From the NCBI RefSeq assembly GCF_030718205.1, contig NZ_JAUZQF010000014.1, positions 248,001 through 312,000 of the forward strand: a stretch of DNA of 64,000 nucleotides, given 5' to 3'. The notes under the pieces are model-generated. The model saw nothing but the letters and a program-made list of their open reading frames with translations, searched no databases and had not been told where the DNA came from. This document shows, piece after piece, positions 35,469 through 42,582 of the stretch. This DNA comes from Nonomuraea turcica (lineage in GTDB: Bacteria; Actinomycetota; Actinomycetes; Streptosporangiales; Streptosporangiaceae). Position numbers and translations under genes: made by a program. Numbering within the stretch: the first letter of the stretch is position 1; every line of letters begins with the position of its first letter.

Positions 35469-35633
35469 TCAGGTCAGGACCGCGCTGAAGAAGATGGCCA
35501 GCTTGTCCGCGCCCGCCAGCACGCCGTCGAAGACGCCGTTGACGGCATCCGCCGCCTGAGCCGGACGCGTGAACAGGTAGAAGACGACGAACGCGATAGC
35601 CGCGTAGCCGAGCCAGCGCCGGAGCCGGAACAT
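35469..35633 (-). CDS. Small single-helix membrane protein (Spd-like)
   Basis: 54 aa. Basic N-terminus (MFRLRRW), one membrane helix (LGYAAIAFVVFYLF), then an amphipathic region. ATG overlaps the upstream stop (TGATG). By position and size it resembles the spread (Spd) membrane proteins of pSAM2-like elements, which help intramycelial transfer; that role is inferred. Confidence 0.65.
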   Translation of the reverse strand: MFRLRRWLGYAAIAFVVFYLFTRPAQAADAVNGVFDGVLAGADKLAIFFSAVLT

Positions 35634-35965
35634 CAGTAGCCACCTCCGCTCACGGCGCCGTTGTAGCTGGCCAGCGCCTGCCAGGCGTCCATGCACTCCT
35701 GGCTGATGGCCAGCGCTTCATAGGTGATCGGCCCGAAGTCGCGCGTGGTCTTGTAGTGCGCGCCACCACTGGCAGGCGAGCCGATCAGCTCGGCGACGCG
35801 GTCCACCGTGGCCCGTTCTTTGTCGTCGCTGTCGTCCACCACGTGCACCGTCAAGCTCGCGCCGTTGCTCGGCACGGGCACCTTGGGGTTGTCGGCCAGG
35901 AACCGCGCCAGGCTGCGCAAACCCGCGATGAACTCGGCGCGGACCGTGGAATCGGTCGTCATCAT
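35633..35965 (-). CDS. Conserved AICE hypothetical protein
   Basis: 110 aa, soluble: RAEFIAGLRSLARFLADNPKVPVP, a beta segment (SLTVHVVDD) and a C-terminal DFGPITYEALAISQECM (each quoted in part). I believe similar proteins recur in actinomycete conjugative elements, but no function is known. ATG 35965 has AAAGGA upstream; it follows hairpin repeat copy 2. Confidence 0.7.
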   Translation of the reverse strand: MMTTDSTVRAEFIAGLRSLARFLADNPKVPVPSNGASLTVHVVDDSDDKERATVDRVAELIGSPASGGAHYKTTRDFGPITYEALAISQECMDAWQALASYNGAVSGGGY

Positions 35966-36003
35966 GAACTGTTGTCCTTTCGTCTTGACATACCTCGGGA
36001 GAC

Positions 36004-36053
36004 TGGCTTTCCATGAGCCGCCCACCGGGGAAGTGGTGGACGGCCGGATGCAA
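36004..36053 (-). repeat. Intergenic hairpin repeat, copy 2
   Basis: Same frame as copy 1 (TGGCTTTCC(A)TGAGCCGCCC ... GGCCGGATGCAA) with a compensating stem (CCCACC / GGTGG). It lies 2 nt after the stop of the DUF2637 gene. Confidence 0.65.
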
Positions 36054-36055
36054 GG

Positions 36056-36799
36056 TCAGTCGTCGTCCACGTGGCCGAGCAGGCTGGCCGCCAGCTCAGA
36101 AGTGATGTGCATGCGCGACCGCAGCAACTCCGCCGTGATGGGCCGGCCATGACTGGTGCGGTGCTCGACGGCCAGGCGCCGCGCGTAGCCCAGCAGCGCA
36201 GGCGGCAGCGACGGATCCACCTCCGCCGTGCTGCCAGCAGAAGCAGCGGCGGCCTGTTCCAGCTCCGCAGGAGCCGAACGATCCGCTACCGGTTCGGCGT
36301 GCTGGTCGACCCGGTCAAGCTGCACATGCCGAGCCGGTTGCGGATCGACATCGGCAGCCGCGAGGCTCGGGTCTTCCCACACCAGGCCCATCTGTTCTGT
36401 CTCGGGTTCGGCCTCGTGCTGACCCGCGCGCCGTTCGATCATGGACATGGCGATCAGGAACGCCGCCGCCGGAGTCGCGGCCAGGATCCAGCCCCACGCG
36501 CTGCGCGGTGCTTCGGCCAGGTTCGCCGCCAGCGTCAGCACGATCCCGCCGGCCAGCACCAGCGACGGCCACGACATCAGCCCGCGGCGGCTCCGGCCGG
36601 TGCGCTTGTCACGCTGGATCTCCCGCGCGGCCATCACACACACCAGGTCGATACAGACCGCCACCGCCCACGCCCGCCAGCCGTGCTGGCCGTACTTACG
36701 TGCCAGGCTGGAGATGTGATCGAACGACCCCACTGCCGCGATCAGCGCCAGCACCACCACCGGCCCCGAATCGGCCAGCCAGGCCCGCAGTCGTCCCAC
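36056..36799 (-). CDS. DUF2637 membrane protein (Spd-type transfer protein)
   Basis: 247 aa: four membrane helices in the first ~120 residues (VVVLALIAAVGSF, WAVAVCIDLVCVMAA, LVLAGGIVLTLAANLA, ILAATPAAAFLIAMSM), then an acidic linker and a C-terminal helix-turn-helix-like region (GRPITAELLRSRMHI). DUF2637 proteins are common in actinomycete conjugative elements beside the tra gene. GTG 36799 with AAAGGAGGTG. Confidence 0.83.
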   Translation of the reverse strand: MGRLRAWLADSGPVVVLALIAAVGSFDHISSLARKYGQHGWRAWAVAVCIDLVCVMAAREIQRDKRTGRSRRGLMSWPSLVLAGGIVLTLAANLAEAPRSAWGWILAATPAAAFLIAMSMIERRAGQHEAEPETEQMGLVWEDPSLAAADVDPQPARHVQLDRVDQHAEPVADRSAPAELEQAAAASAGSTAEVDPSLPPALLGYARRLAVEHRTSHGRPITAELLRSRMHITSELAASLLGHVDDD

Positions 36800-36820
36800 C
36801 TTTACGCACCTCCTTTCGTC

Positions 36821-37006
36821 CTAGCTGCGCTCTTTGCAGGAGCAGCCCCGTTGTTGGCACCAGCCCGACGCGTTCGCCCACACCGGGTCATAGATCGCCC
36901 AGCAGCCCGGCTTGGCACCGCCGGTGTGCACCGCCCGCTGGTGGCCGCAGCCCCGGCACGCCTTCTCCAGCTCGTTCATGTCGTTCCGATCCAGGCACCC
37001 GGACAT
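36821..37006 (-). CDS. Small Cys-rich (zinc-binding) protein
   Basis: 61 aa with CRGCGHQRAVH, a central Cys and CQQRGCSC: seven or more Cys and two His, likely zinc-bound. GGAAGGG lies upstream of ATG 37006; GTG 37009 is an alternative. Between the tra and DUF2637 genes. Confidence 0.68.
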   Translation of the reverse strand: MSGCLDRNDMNELEKACRGCGHQRAVHTGGAKPGCWAIYDPVWANASGWCQQRGCSCKERS

Positions 37007-37106
37007 CACCGGCCCTTCCGTCGCGACCGCTTCTCGGCATGGCTCCGCTACGGACGTGGCGTGGTTCAGGGCTCACGCCCAGCCCGGGGAACCTCTCAGC
37101 CCGCGC

Positions 37107-38291
37107 TCAGACGGGCAGATCTTCCAGATCGGGTTCGCTAAACTCGGCCAGCTCTTCCTCGGCCAGCTCGCCAGGATCGCCAACGTCGATGGCGGGACCA
37201 CCGGTCAACAGCGCCCACGACGGCGTCAGATCGGCATACCGCTCCGCGGCGGCTTCGGCCTCCTCCTCCACCACATGCACCGAACGAGCGTGATGCCAGC
37301 GGCTATCCGAGCCGATCACCACGGCCGTGCCCGGCCGGTCCGGTGAGATCTGCCGCGCAGCAGCGACCGCCCGCCGGTCCATGTCGCCCAGGCACATCTT
37401 GGCCGTCTCATCGTCGTTGACCATGTGGCAGATGCGGCCGGTCAACTGCGCGCGCAGCGCGGTCACGCCCTTACCCAGGTCCGAGCCGACCCGTTGCCCG
37501 CACACGAACAGGTAGATGCCGAACGCCCGGCCAAGCTGGGCGATCCGCAACAGGCGCGTGGCGACCGCGGCCACCTCGTCCTTCTCGTTGTCCGGGTCAG
37601 CCATCAAGAACAGCTCGGCCATCTCATCGACCAGCACCACCATCGGAATGGGGCGCGCTTCCTCCGGCAGTCGCGGATGCCAGATGTTCTTCACCCGGTA
37701 CTGCCGGCACAGCGCCATCCGTGACTTGATGATGCCGACCAGGTCAGCCAGCAGCTCGGCGCACTCGCTGCGTTCGGTGGCCAGCGCCGACAGCCGCGCC
37801 CGGTACGGCGTGAACTCCACCCCGCCCTTCAGGTCGAAGCCCACCAGCGCCACCGGTTGCGGAGCCAGCCCCACAATCAGCGCATTGGCCAGGTTCGACT
37901 TGCCCGACTGGGTCGCGCCCACGTTCAGCCAGTGCGGCACCACCTTGAAGTCGACGACGTACGGATTGCCGTTGTCCAGCAGGCCCACCCGCACCCGCAG
38001 CAGCCCGTCAGCCATCACCTCAAGCCCGGCCACCGTCTCCAGCGGATCCACCAGCGTCGCCGCCAGCGTCACCCGGCCCGGACGCCACGACACGAGCCGC
38101 ACGCTGTGCACCCGCCACGCATGCGCCAGCTTGTCCAGCACATCCTCGTAATCCTCCGGCGTCTGCCCATCATGCAGCCGAGCCGTCACCTGGAACCCGA
38201 GCGGAGTCGGCCGGATCAGCCCGAGCCGCGGCGCCTTCTCCACCTGTACCCGGTGCAGCTTGCGGCGCTGCTTGACCATCAGCCCGTGCAT
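37107..38291 (-). CDS. traSA: FtsK/SpoIIIE-like DNA translocase (conjugative transfer protein)
   Basis: 394 aa. Walker A GATQSGKSN (125-133), Walker B MVVLVDEMAEL (217-227), then a RecA-type core (ATRLLRIAQLGRAFGIYLFVCGQR). TraSA/TraB proteins move double-stranded DNA between mycelia on their own, without a relaxase. ATG 38291 overlaps the upstream stop (TGATG). The symbol is by analogy with pSAM2. Confidence 0.92.
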   Translation of the reverse strand: MHGLMVKQRRKLHRVQVEKAPRLGLIRPTPLGFQVTARLHDGQTPEDYEDVLDKLAHAWRVHSVRLVSWRPGRVTLAATLVDPLETVAGLEVMADGLLRVRVGLLDNGNPYVVDFKVVPHWLNVGATQSGKSNLANALIVGLAPQPVALVGFDLKGGVEFTPYRARLSALATERSECAELLADLVGIIKSRMALCRQYRVKNIWHPRLPEEARPIPMVVLVDEMAELFLMADPDNEKDEVAAVATRLLRIAQLGRAFGIYLFVCGQRVGSDLGKGVTALRAQLTGRICHMVNDDETAKMCLGDMDRRAVAAARQISPDRPGTAVVIGSDSRWHHARSVHVVEEEAEAAAERYADLTPSWALLTGGPAIDVGDPGELAEEELAEFSEPDLEDLPV

Positions 38292-38449
38292 CACTCGCCA
38301 CCGCCCATCGACCTCAGAGCGTTCTGGAACCCTTCCTCGTCCCAGCCCTTGAAGTACGCGAGCATGTGACGCTGCTGCCGCTCCGAAAGTGAATCCAGGA
38401 TCAGGGACATCTCCTTGTCGGTGAGCTTCCGCCCCTTCGGCGCCGCCAT
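38291..38449 (-). CDS. Small protein preceding tra
   Basis: 52 aa, helical and charged (MAAPKGRKLTDKEMSLILDS...). It overlaps both neighbours (TGATG at each end). Function unknown; tight coupling suggests it accompanies Tra. Confidence 0.72.
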   Translation of the reverse strand: MAAPKGRKLTDKEMSLILDSLSERQQRHMLAYFKGWDEEGFQNALRSMGGGE

Positions 38450-38679
38450 CACTCCGCCCCCCAACCGGGGAAGCCCGGCACACTCCACCGCCAGCGACGC
38501 CGCCGCTTCGACAACCCGCAGCCCGAGGCCACCGCCCGCCACGTGCCGTACACCATCACGGCCTTGACCGGGAAGCCCAGCACGTACCAGAACGACACCG
38601 GCGCCCAGCGCCGCCACGCCCGCAGGCACGCGCACACCGCCAGCACGCCTACGGCCAGCCAGATCAGGAAATCCGCCAT
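38449..38679 (-). CDS. Small two-helix membrane protein
   Basis: 76 aa: helices at ~3-20 (FLIWLAVGVLAVCACL) and ~28-48, then a very basic tail (KRRRRWRW). AAAGGAG is ~14 nt from ATG 38679, a rather long spacing. Possibly an accessory transfer protein. Confidence 0.65.
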   Translation of the reverse strand: MADFLIWLAVGVLAVCACLRAWRRWAPVSFWYVLGFPVKAVMVYGTWRAVASGCGLSKRRRRWRWSVPGFPGWGAE

Positions 38680-38720
38680 ACTAGAGCCCGTCTCCTTTCC
38701 TCTTGTTGGTGGTTGGAGAC

Positions 38721-38760
38721 CCCGGAGCGGCCCAAGCTGTCCAGGCACAGCCGCTCCGGG
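38721..38760 (-). terminator. Intergenic hairpin in the transfer operon
   Basis: A perfect 11-bp stem (CCCGGAGCGGC / GCCGCTCCGGG) with an 18-nt loop between two minus-strand genes. It could be an attenuator or a processing signal. It shares GAGCGGCC...AAGCT with the stem near 33545. Confidence 0.55.
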
Positions 38761-38772
38761 ACCCGACCTCTT

Positions 38773-38937
38773 TCACAGCCCACCGTCCGTCATCGGCCAC
38801 GTGATCCACACCGCCTCCAGACCACGGAAGTGATCGATGTAGCCGTGTTGCAACCTGTGATGCCGTGGACTGTGCCGACACTGCACCTGGGTCAATGGGT
38901 GCATCGCGCTACAGCGGAAGTGCCAGAGAACCGCCAT
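38773..38937 (-). CDS. Small His-rich protein of the AICE train
   Basis: 54 aa with eight His and two Cys (CRHSPRHHRLQHGYIDH). Its ATG overlaps the upstream stop (TGATG). Possible metal binding. Function unknown. Confidence 0.6.
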   Translation of the reverse strand: MAVLWHFRCSAMHPLTQVQCRHSPRHHRLQHGYIDHFRGLEAVWITWPMTDGGL

Positions 38938-39065
38938 CACGCACCACCACCAGCGACCGCGCGGTAGTGGCAGTACGCGCACAGCCACACGACCTCGTTG
39001 CGAGTAGCGTCGAACTGCTCGGCCAGGTTCCGCCCCGCGCCGCACTCGACACACTTCGCGGCCAT
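38937..39065 (-). CDS. Tiny HNH-like zinc-knuckle protein
   Basis: 42 aa: CVECGAGRNL and CAYCHYRA knuckles, reminiscent of the zinc half of HNH proteins but without the catalytic part. Start and stop both overlap neighbours (TGATG), strong support for a very small gene. Confidence 0.7.
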   Translation of the reverse strand: MAAKCVECGAGRNLAEQFDATRNEVVWLCAYCHYRAVAGGGA

Positions 39066-39400
39066 CAGGCAGCCTTCTCCGTTGCCGGCCGAACCTGCTC
39101 GCAGCGGAAACCCATCCCCGCGCGGCCGTTCATCTGCCAGAAGAAGCAGACCAACCCCGTCAGGCGGACCTTGCTGCCGAGCTGGATCTGCGGGAACACC
39201 GCAGACGGGAACGTCACCGTGATCACCGGGTTGCGCCGGTCATCGTTCGGCATCGGCAGCAGCGGCAGCGTGTACAAGTCACGCCCCTCCGCATCCTTCT
39301 TCACCTCACCCGTCGCCCGATCCACAATCTTCGGCTCAGGCTCACCCGCGACCGTGAACGACAGGGCCGACGTGTCCACCGGAATGTTTCGCATCGCCAT
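39065..39400 (-). CDS. First gene of the AICE transfer/replication operon, unknown (Pra-like or OB-fold)
   Basis: 111 aa: begins MAMRNIPVDTSALSF, with a basic/acidic hairpin (DRATGEVKKDAEGRDLYTLP) and a beta-rich C-terminal half (KVRLTGLVCFFWQMNG). The beta pattern would suit an OB fold, and the location is where pSAM2 has its activator Pra; neither is proven. ATG 39400 with AAGGAG. It is the first gene divergent from the repressor pair. Confidence 0.72.
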   Translation of the reverse strand: MAMRNIPVDTSALSFTVAGEPEPKIVDRATGEVKKDAEGRDLYTLPLLPMPNDDRRNPVITVTFPSAVFPQIQLGSKVRLTGLVCFFWQMNGRAGMGFRCEQVRPATEKAA

Positions 39401-39589
39401 GTGCTCCTTGACTCGTCCTACCTCGGCATCTCTCAGCGTCCGAGGTTCTTGTAGGCCACCATACTGCCTTTCCGATATGGCAGCAAGGCTTGAGTAGGAT
39501 GAAGCTGAGGCGATGCCGGATAAGTTCCTTATCGCCTACCCGGTAAGGTAGCTAGGTGAGGATCTTCCGCCACGCGAGCGAGGGACCAG
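39401..39589. promoter_or_regulatory. Central AICE control region with four dyads
   Basis: A divergent spacer between the transfer/replication operon and the repressor genes. Inverted repeats: CCTCGG-N13-CCGAGG (39421-39445), CTGCC-N10-GGCAG (39464-39483), GATAAG-TTC-CTTATC (39519-39533) and CTACC-N6-GGTAG (39536-39551). In pSAM2, KorSA binds such a control region and silences pra; these dyads are the natural operator candidates here. Confidence 0.6.
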
Positions 39590-40141
39590 GTGAAGGCCAT
39601 GTCTGACCCGAACAGGTGGACAAGCACGTCGGCGCCCTATGTGCGCCCGCAAAAGCCGGGCCAAGCGGACCCTTGGGCGGAGGAGGCCGCTCAAGACGGT
39701 CGGGTCGGCTCCCACGTCATGCGTGAAGTCGTCGAGATCAGGCCACCCGCGGACATTGCTGCGGCCTTGTTGCTGGCAGACGGCGACACTGCGGTCGTTC
39801 GCCGTCGAGTCGTGCTACTCGACGAACAGCCGGTAGAACTCGCCGACTCCTACTACCCAGCTTCCATAGCGCGCGGGACCCGCCTGTCAGACCCACGAAA
39901 GGTGCCAGGTGGCGCGATCACGTTGCTGGCCAGCCTGGGCTATCAACCTGTCCACGTCGAGGAGGACGTGACGGCCAGGCCAGCCTCCGTCGAAGAACAG
40001 CGACTGCTTCAGCTCCCCAACGATGACTGGGTTTTGGTACTCACTCGGCGATCAAGGGCCGAGGACGGCACACCGATTGAAGTGATCCAGATGACCATGG
40101 TTGCCCATGGTCGCCACCTGCGATACACGCTCACCCTCTAA
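39590..40141 (+). CDS. UTRA-only regulator-like protein (no DNA-binding domain)
   Basis: 183 aa (GTG 39590 with GAGGG upstream; ATG 39599 is an alternative). Residues ~45-183 form a UTRA effector domain clearly related to that of the next gene (shared (I/V)ELSxSYYPASIA-type block and a matching C-terminus), but the N-terminal 45 residues are disordered and lack the GntR winged helix. It could be a ligand sensor or a partner that heterodimerises with the repressor. Confidence 0.78.
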   Translation: MKAMSDPNRWTSTSAPYVRPQKPGQADPWAEEAAQDGRVGSHVMREVVEIRPPADIAAALLLADGDTAVVRRRVVLLDEQPVELADSYYPASIARGTRLSDPRKVPGGAITLLASLGYQPVHVEEDVTARPASVEEQRLLQLPNDDWVLVLTRRSRAEDGTPIEVIQMTMVAHGRHLRYTLTL

Positions 40142-40158
40142 CCGAGAGGAGTTCTGCT

Positions 40159-40875
40159 TTGCCTAAGCATGCAGACAAACGACCTCGTCATCAGCAGATT
40201 GCCGCCGATCTTCGGGCGCTCATCATGGCCGGCACGCTGCCGCGGAACACGCAGATCCCATCCACACAACAGCTCGTCGACAAGTACGACGCTGCGAACG
40301 CCACGATTCAACGCGCATTGACGATATTGAAGAACGAGGGATATTTGTACGGCGTCCCTGGCAAAGGTGTTTTTGTGCGGGACAAGCAGCCCTTTGTCAT
40401 CGATGTTGCTGCCTACTTCGCGCCATCTCCCGAAGGGTTCACCTACAAGCTGATAGACGTCAGGGAGGTACAACCTCCCGTCGAAGTCGCGGACGCCCTT
40501 GGGATAGCTCCGAACGAAACAGCGATCTTGAGGCACCGTCTTCTCTTGCATGCTGGCGAACCTATCGAACTGTCATGGTCCTACTACCCGGCAAGTATCG
40601 CGGCGGGTACACCGCTGGCCGAGCGAAAGAGGATCCGAGGTGGAGCCCCCCAGGCATTGGCCGATCTTGGTTACCCTCAGCAGAATCTCACCGATCAGAT
40701 TTCCACTCGACCACCCACGCCAGAGGAAGTCGAGGGTTTGGAGCTACCAGAGGAAGTCCCCGTGATTCGGCAATTCCGGGTCATCTACAGCAACAACATG
40801 CAGCCCGTTGAAGCATCGATCCTTGTTAAGGGTGGCCACCTGTACGAACTTAAGTACAAGGTTACGACGACGTGA
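40159..40875 (+). CDS. GntR-family repressor, KorSA-like
   Basis: 238 aa. The GntR winged helix (residues ~8-75, HQQIAADLRALIMAGTLPRN; IPSTQQLVDKYDAANATIQRAL) is followed by a UTRA domain. KorSA of pSAM2 is of this family and represses transfer genes. TTG start with AGGAG at 8 nt. It lies 17 bp after the UTRA-only gene and is probably in one operon with it and the Nudix gene. Confidence 0.87.
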   Translation: MPKHADKRPRHQQIAADLRALIMAGTLPRNTQIPSTQQLVDKYDAANATIQRALTILKNEGYLYGVPGKGVFVRDKQPFVIDVAAYFAPSPEGFTYKLIDVREVQPPVEVADALGIAPNETAILRHRLLLHAGEPIELSWSYYPASIAAGTPLAERKRIRGGAPQALADLGYPQQNLTDQISTRPPTPEEVEGLELPEEVPVIRQFRVIYSNNMQPVEASILVKGGHLYELKYKVTTT

Positions 40876-40921
40876 GGCCATCGATACATCTACTGCCGAT
40901 AACAATCTACAGGAGCTAACT

Positions 40922-41350
40922 ATGGTTGAGCTCGACCAGCGCCACTCTGTGAGCGTCGCAGGCGTCGTTGTCGATGACGCTGGTCGAGCTCTGCTGACAC
41001 GACGAGCCGACAACGGCGAATGGCAGGCACCCGGCGGCATACTCCAGATCGGCGAGACGATCATGCAGGGGGTATGCCGAGAGGTTTCCGAGGAGACGGG
41101 GCTCATCGTCGAGCCTTTGGCTCTCACCGGCATCTACAAAAACATGGCCCGCGGCATCGTCGCACTCGTGTTCCGTTGCACGGCTACTGGCGGCCGGCTC
41201 TCGATCAACGACGAAGTCACCGCCTTCCACTGGGCATCCGAAGAGGATATCCGCGACATGGTGAGCGAAGCTTTCGCCGTCCGCATCCTTGACGCCCTCC
41301 ACGAGGGAACACCCGCCATCCGGCACCACGACGGAGTCCGCCTCATATGA
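40922..41350 (+). CDS. Nudix hydrolase, Pif-like
   Basis: 142 aa with a complete Nudix box (GGILQIGETIMQGVCREVSEETGL: G-x5-E-x7-RE-x2-EE-x-G; quoted only as pattern positions ~38-60). AGGAG before ATG 40922. In pSAM2 the Nudix protein Pif prevents redundant transfer into cells that already carry the element. Position beside the KorSA-like gene supports the same role; a general nucleotide-cleaning role is the alternative. Confidence 0.85.
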   Translation: MVELDQRHSVSVAGVVVDDAGRALLTRRADNGEWQAPGGILQIGETIMQGVCREVSEETGLIVEPLALTGIYKNMARGIVALVFRCTATGGRLSINDEVTAFHWASEEDIRDMVSEAFAVRILDALHEGTPAIRHHDGVRLI

Positions 41351-41439
41351 CCCCAGGTCCCCCAGGACGTGACAGCACCGATGTCTTGGGACTGATGTGT
41401 CAAGCATGTCCCGGGACAGGACAGGTCTGTCCCCAGGTC
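41351..41439. promoter_or_regulatory. Cluster of GGAC/GTCC dyads bounded by a 9-bp direct repeat (candidate clt/transfer locus)
   Basis: CCCCAGGTC occurs at 41351-41359 and 41431-41439. Between them lie the perfect palindrome TGTCCCGGGACA (41407-41418) and GGACAG-GT-CTGTCC (41419-41432). It is intergenic. AICE and plasmid transfer need a short cis-acting locus recognised by the FtsK-like Tra; this is the most structured non-coding candidate. Confidence 0.4.
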
Positions 41440-41469
41440 GGCCTGTTACAAGTTTCCTCACGTCTTCAA

Positions 41470-41490
41470 GCCCGCCGCGCAGCGGCGGGC
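41470..41490 (+). terminator. Hairpin terminator after the Nudix gene
   Basis: Perfect 9-bp stem GCCCGCCGC / GCGGCGGGC with a 3-nt loop, ~120 bp after the Nudix stop. Confidence 0.65.
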
Positions 41491-42201
41491 ACACCGTGAT
41501 CACGGACAGGAGACGTGTGCTGGCGTTCCCCGCAACGATGAAGATCGAGAAATGGCCGGCATGCAGACGCGAGGCTTCCACCAGAATCCGGGGAGGAACG
41601 TCAGAGCTGGGACGGTTTGCAGCACGGAGGCTCACCTGACCTCCACCAGCTCGGGATGATGACTACCAGGAGGACCAAGCGTCAGCCTGCCCAGCCCATC
41701 ACCACCGGCCCCCGCATTGCAGACACGCACCCCGCCGCGAAGGACAGTCGATCAGGCAGCCCGGCCCTTGCGCGCTCGCTCGCGGCGGGCTGCGGCCTTG
41801 GGGGCCGGTCCCGCCGCGGCGGCGCGCGTGCCGCAAGCGGCACCACCCAGGTAGTGATGGCCCAGGTACGGCTTGACCGCATCGCTCTCCTCCCAGGCCT
41901 TTCACCAACCCAGCGCCCACAGTGAAGGCCACGGCACGCCACCCGTACGGCTCAACACGCCCACGACGAGGATGGCGAAAGCCCTCACACTCATAGGCAT
42001 CGATCAAAGGTGAAGCGGCGAAAGCGCGACCGCGGAAAGGTGAAGGAAGGTATGGGGCTCCGCCCCAAACCCCGGCCCTCCTCGGAGATGGCCAAGATCG
42101 CGCAAACGTGCGGGTCGGGTAGACGTTCCCCACGGTCATCTCCTCGCCGGCCACCACAAGGGACACCAGACCAGCCACACCAGGGCAAGCCGCCGGCTGC
42201 G

Positions 42202-42315
42202 GGCAGGGCAACCAGCGCGCGAGGAAGCTCACCGGGACACATGTACACGCGATCGACGGCTTGCCCTGGCGCGTCCGGCCCGGTATGGCTACGCCTGCCC
42301 GACGAGGAGATGACC
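42202..42315 (+). repeat. Imperfect ~110-bp direct repeat, copy 1
   Basis: Shares long identical blocks with 43862-43967, including CAACCAGCGCGCGAGGAA, CTCACCGGGACAC, GGCTTGCCCTGG and a 24-bp block ending GACGAGGAGATGACC. The pair flanks the gene at 42583-43377. Confidence 0.85.
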
Positions 42316-42321
42316 TCGAGC

Positions 42322-42349
42322 GCCGTAGCTTCGAGCATCAAGCTACGGC
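42322..42349. terminator. Hairpin next to repeat copy 1
   Basis: Perfect 10-bp stem GCCGTAGCTT / AAGCTACGGC with an 8-nt loop. Absent after repeat copy 2. It could terminate transcription before the cargo. Confidence 0.6.
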
Positions 42350-42582
42350 CGTCAATGGGCTGAGTGGAAGCCTGATCGTCCCCGTCCGCCCTGAATAGTA
42401 TCCACAGAACGCAATTAACTTAGAAAATTCTCTTTTACGCACCGAAGCGCCAATTTTAATCCATGTTTCATTTACTTTGGCCAGCCGATGTTCCAATCAG
42501 AGTTATCATCATTATTTGAAGCCAATGCTGTGTGCTCTGATGTCGACGGCCATGCGGGAGGGAATGGAGGGCGACACGCCTT

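Larger units (their letters stand above)
41491..42582. other. 1.1-kb region without a convincing gene
   Basis: Open frames on both strands have Arg/Pro-rich, noise-like composition and no ribosome sites. It holds repeat copy 1 (42202-42315) and a hairpin (42322-42349). The sharp drop in GC after ~42390 marks the start of the cargo. Confidence 0.5.

Noticed and set aside
42010..42363. Plus- and minus-strand frames in the region before the cargo
   Set aside because: The minus frames here and at 43693-43971 look alike only because both cover the ~110-bp repeats; residue content is random and no start site is visible.
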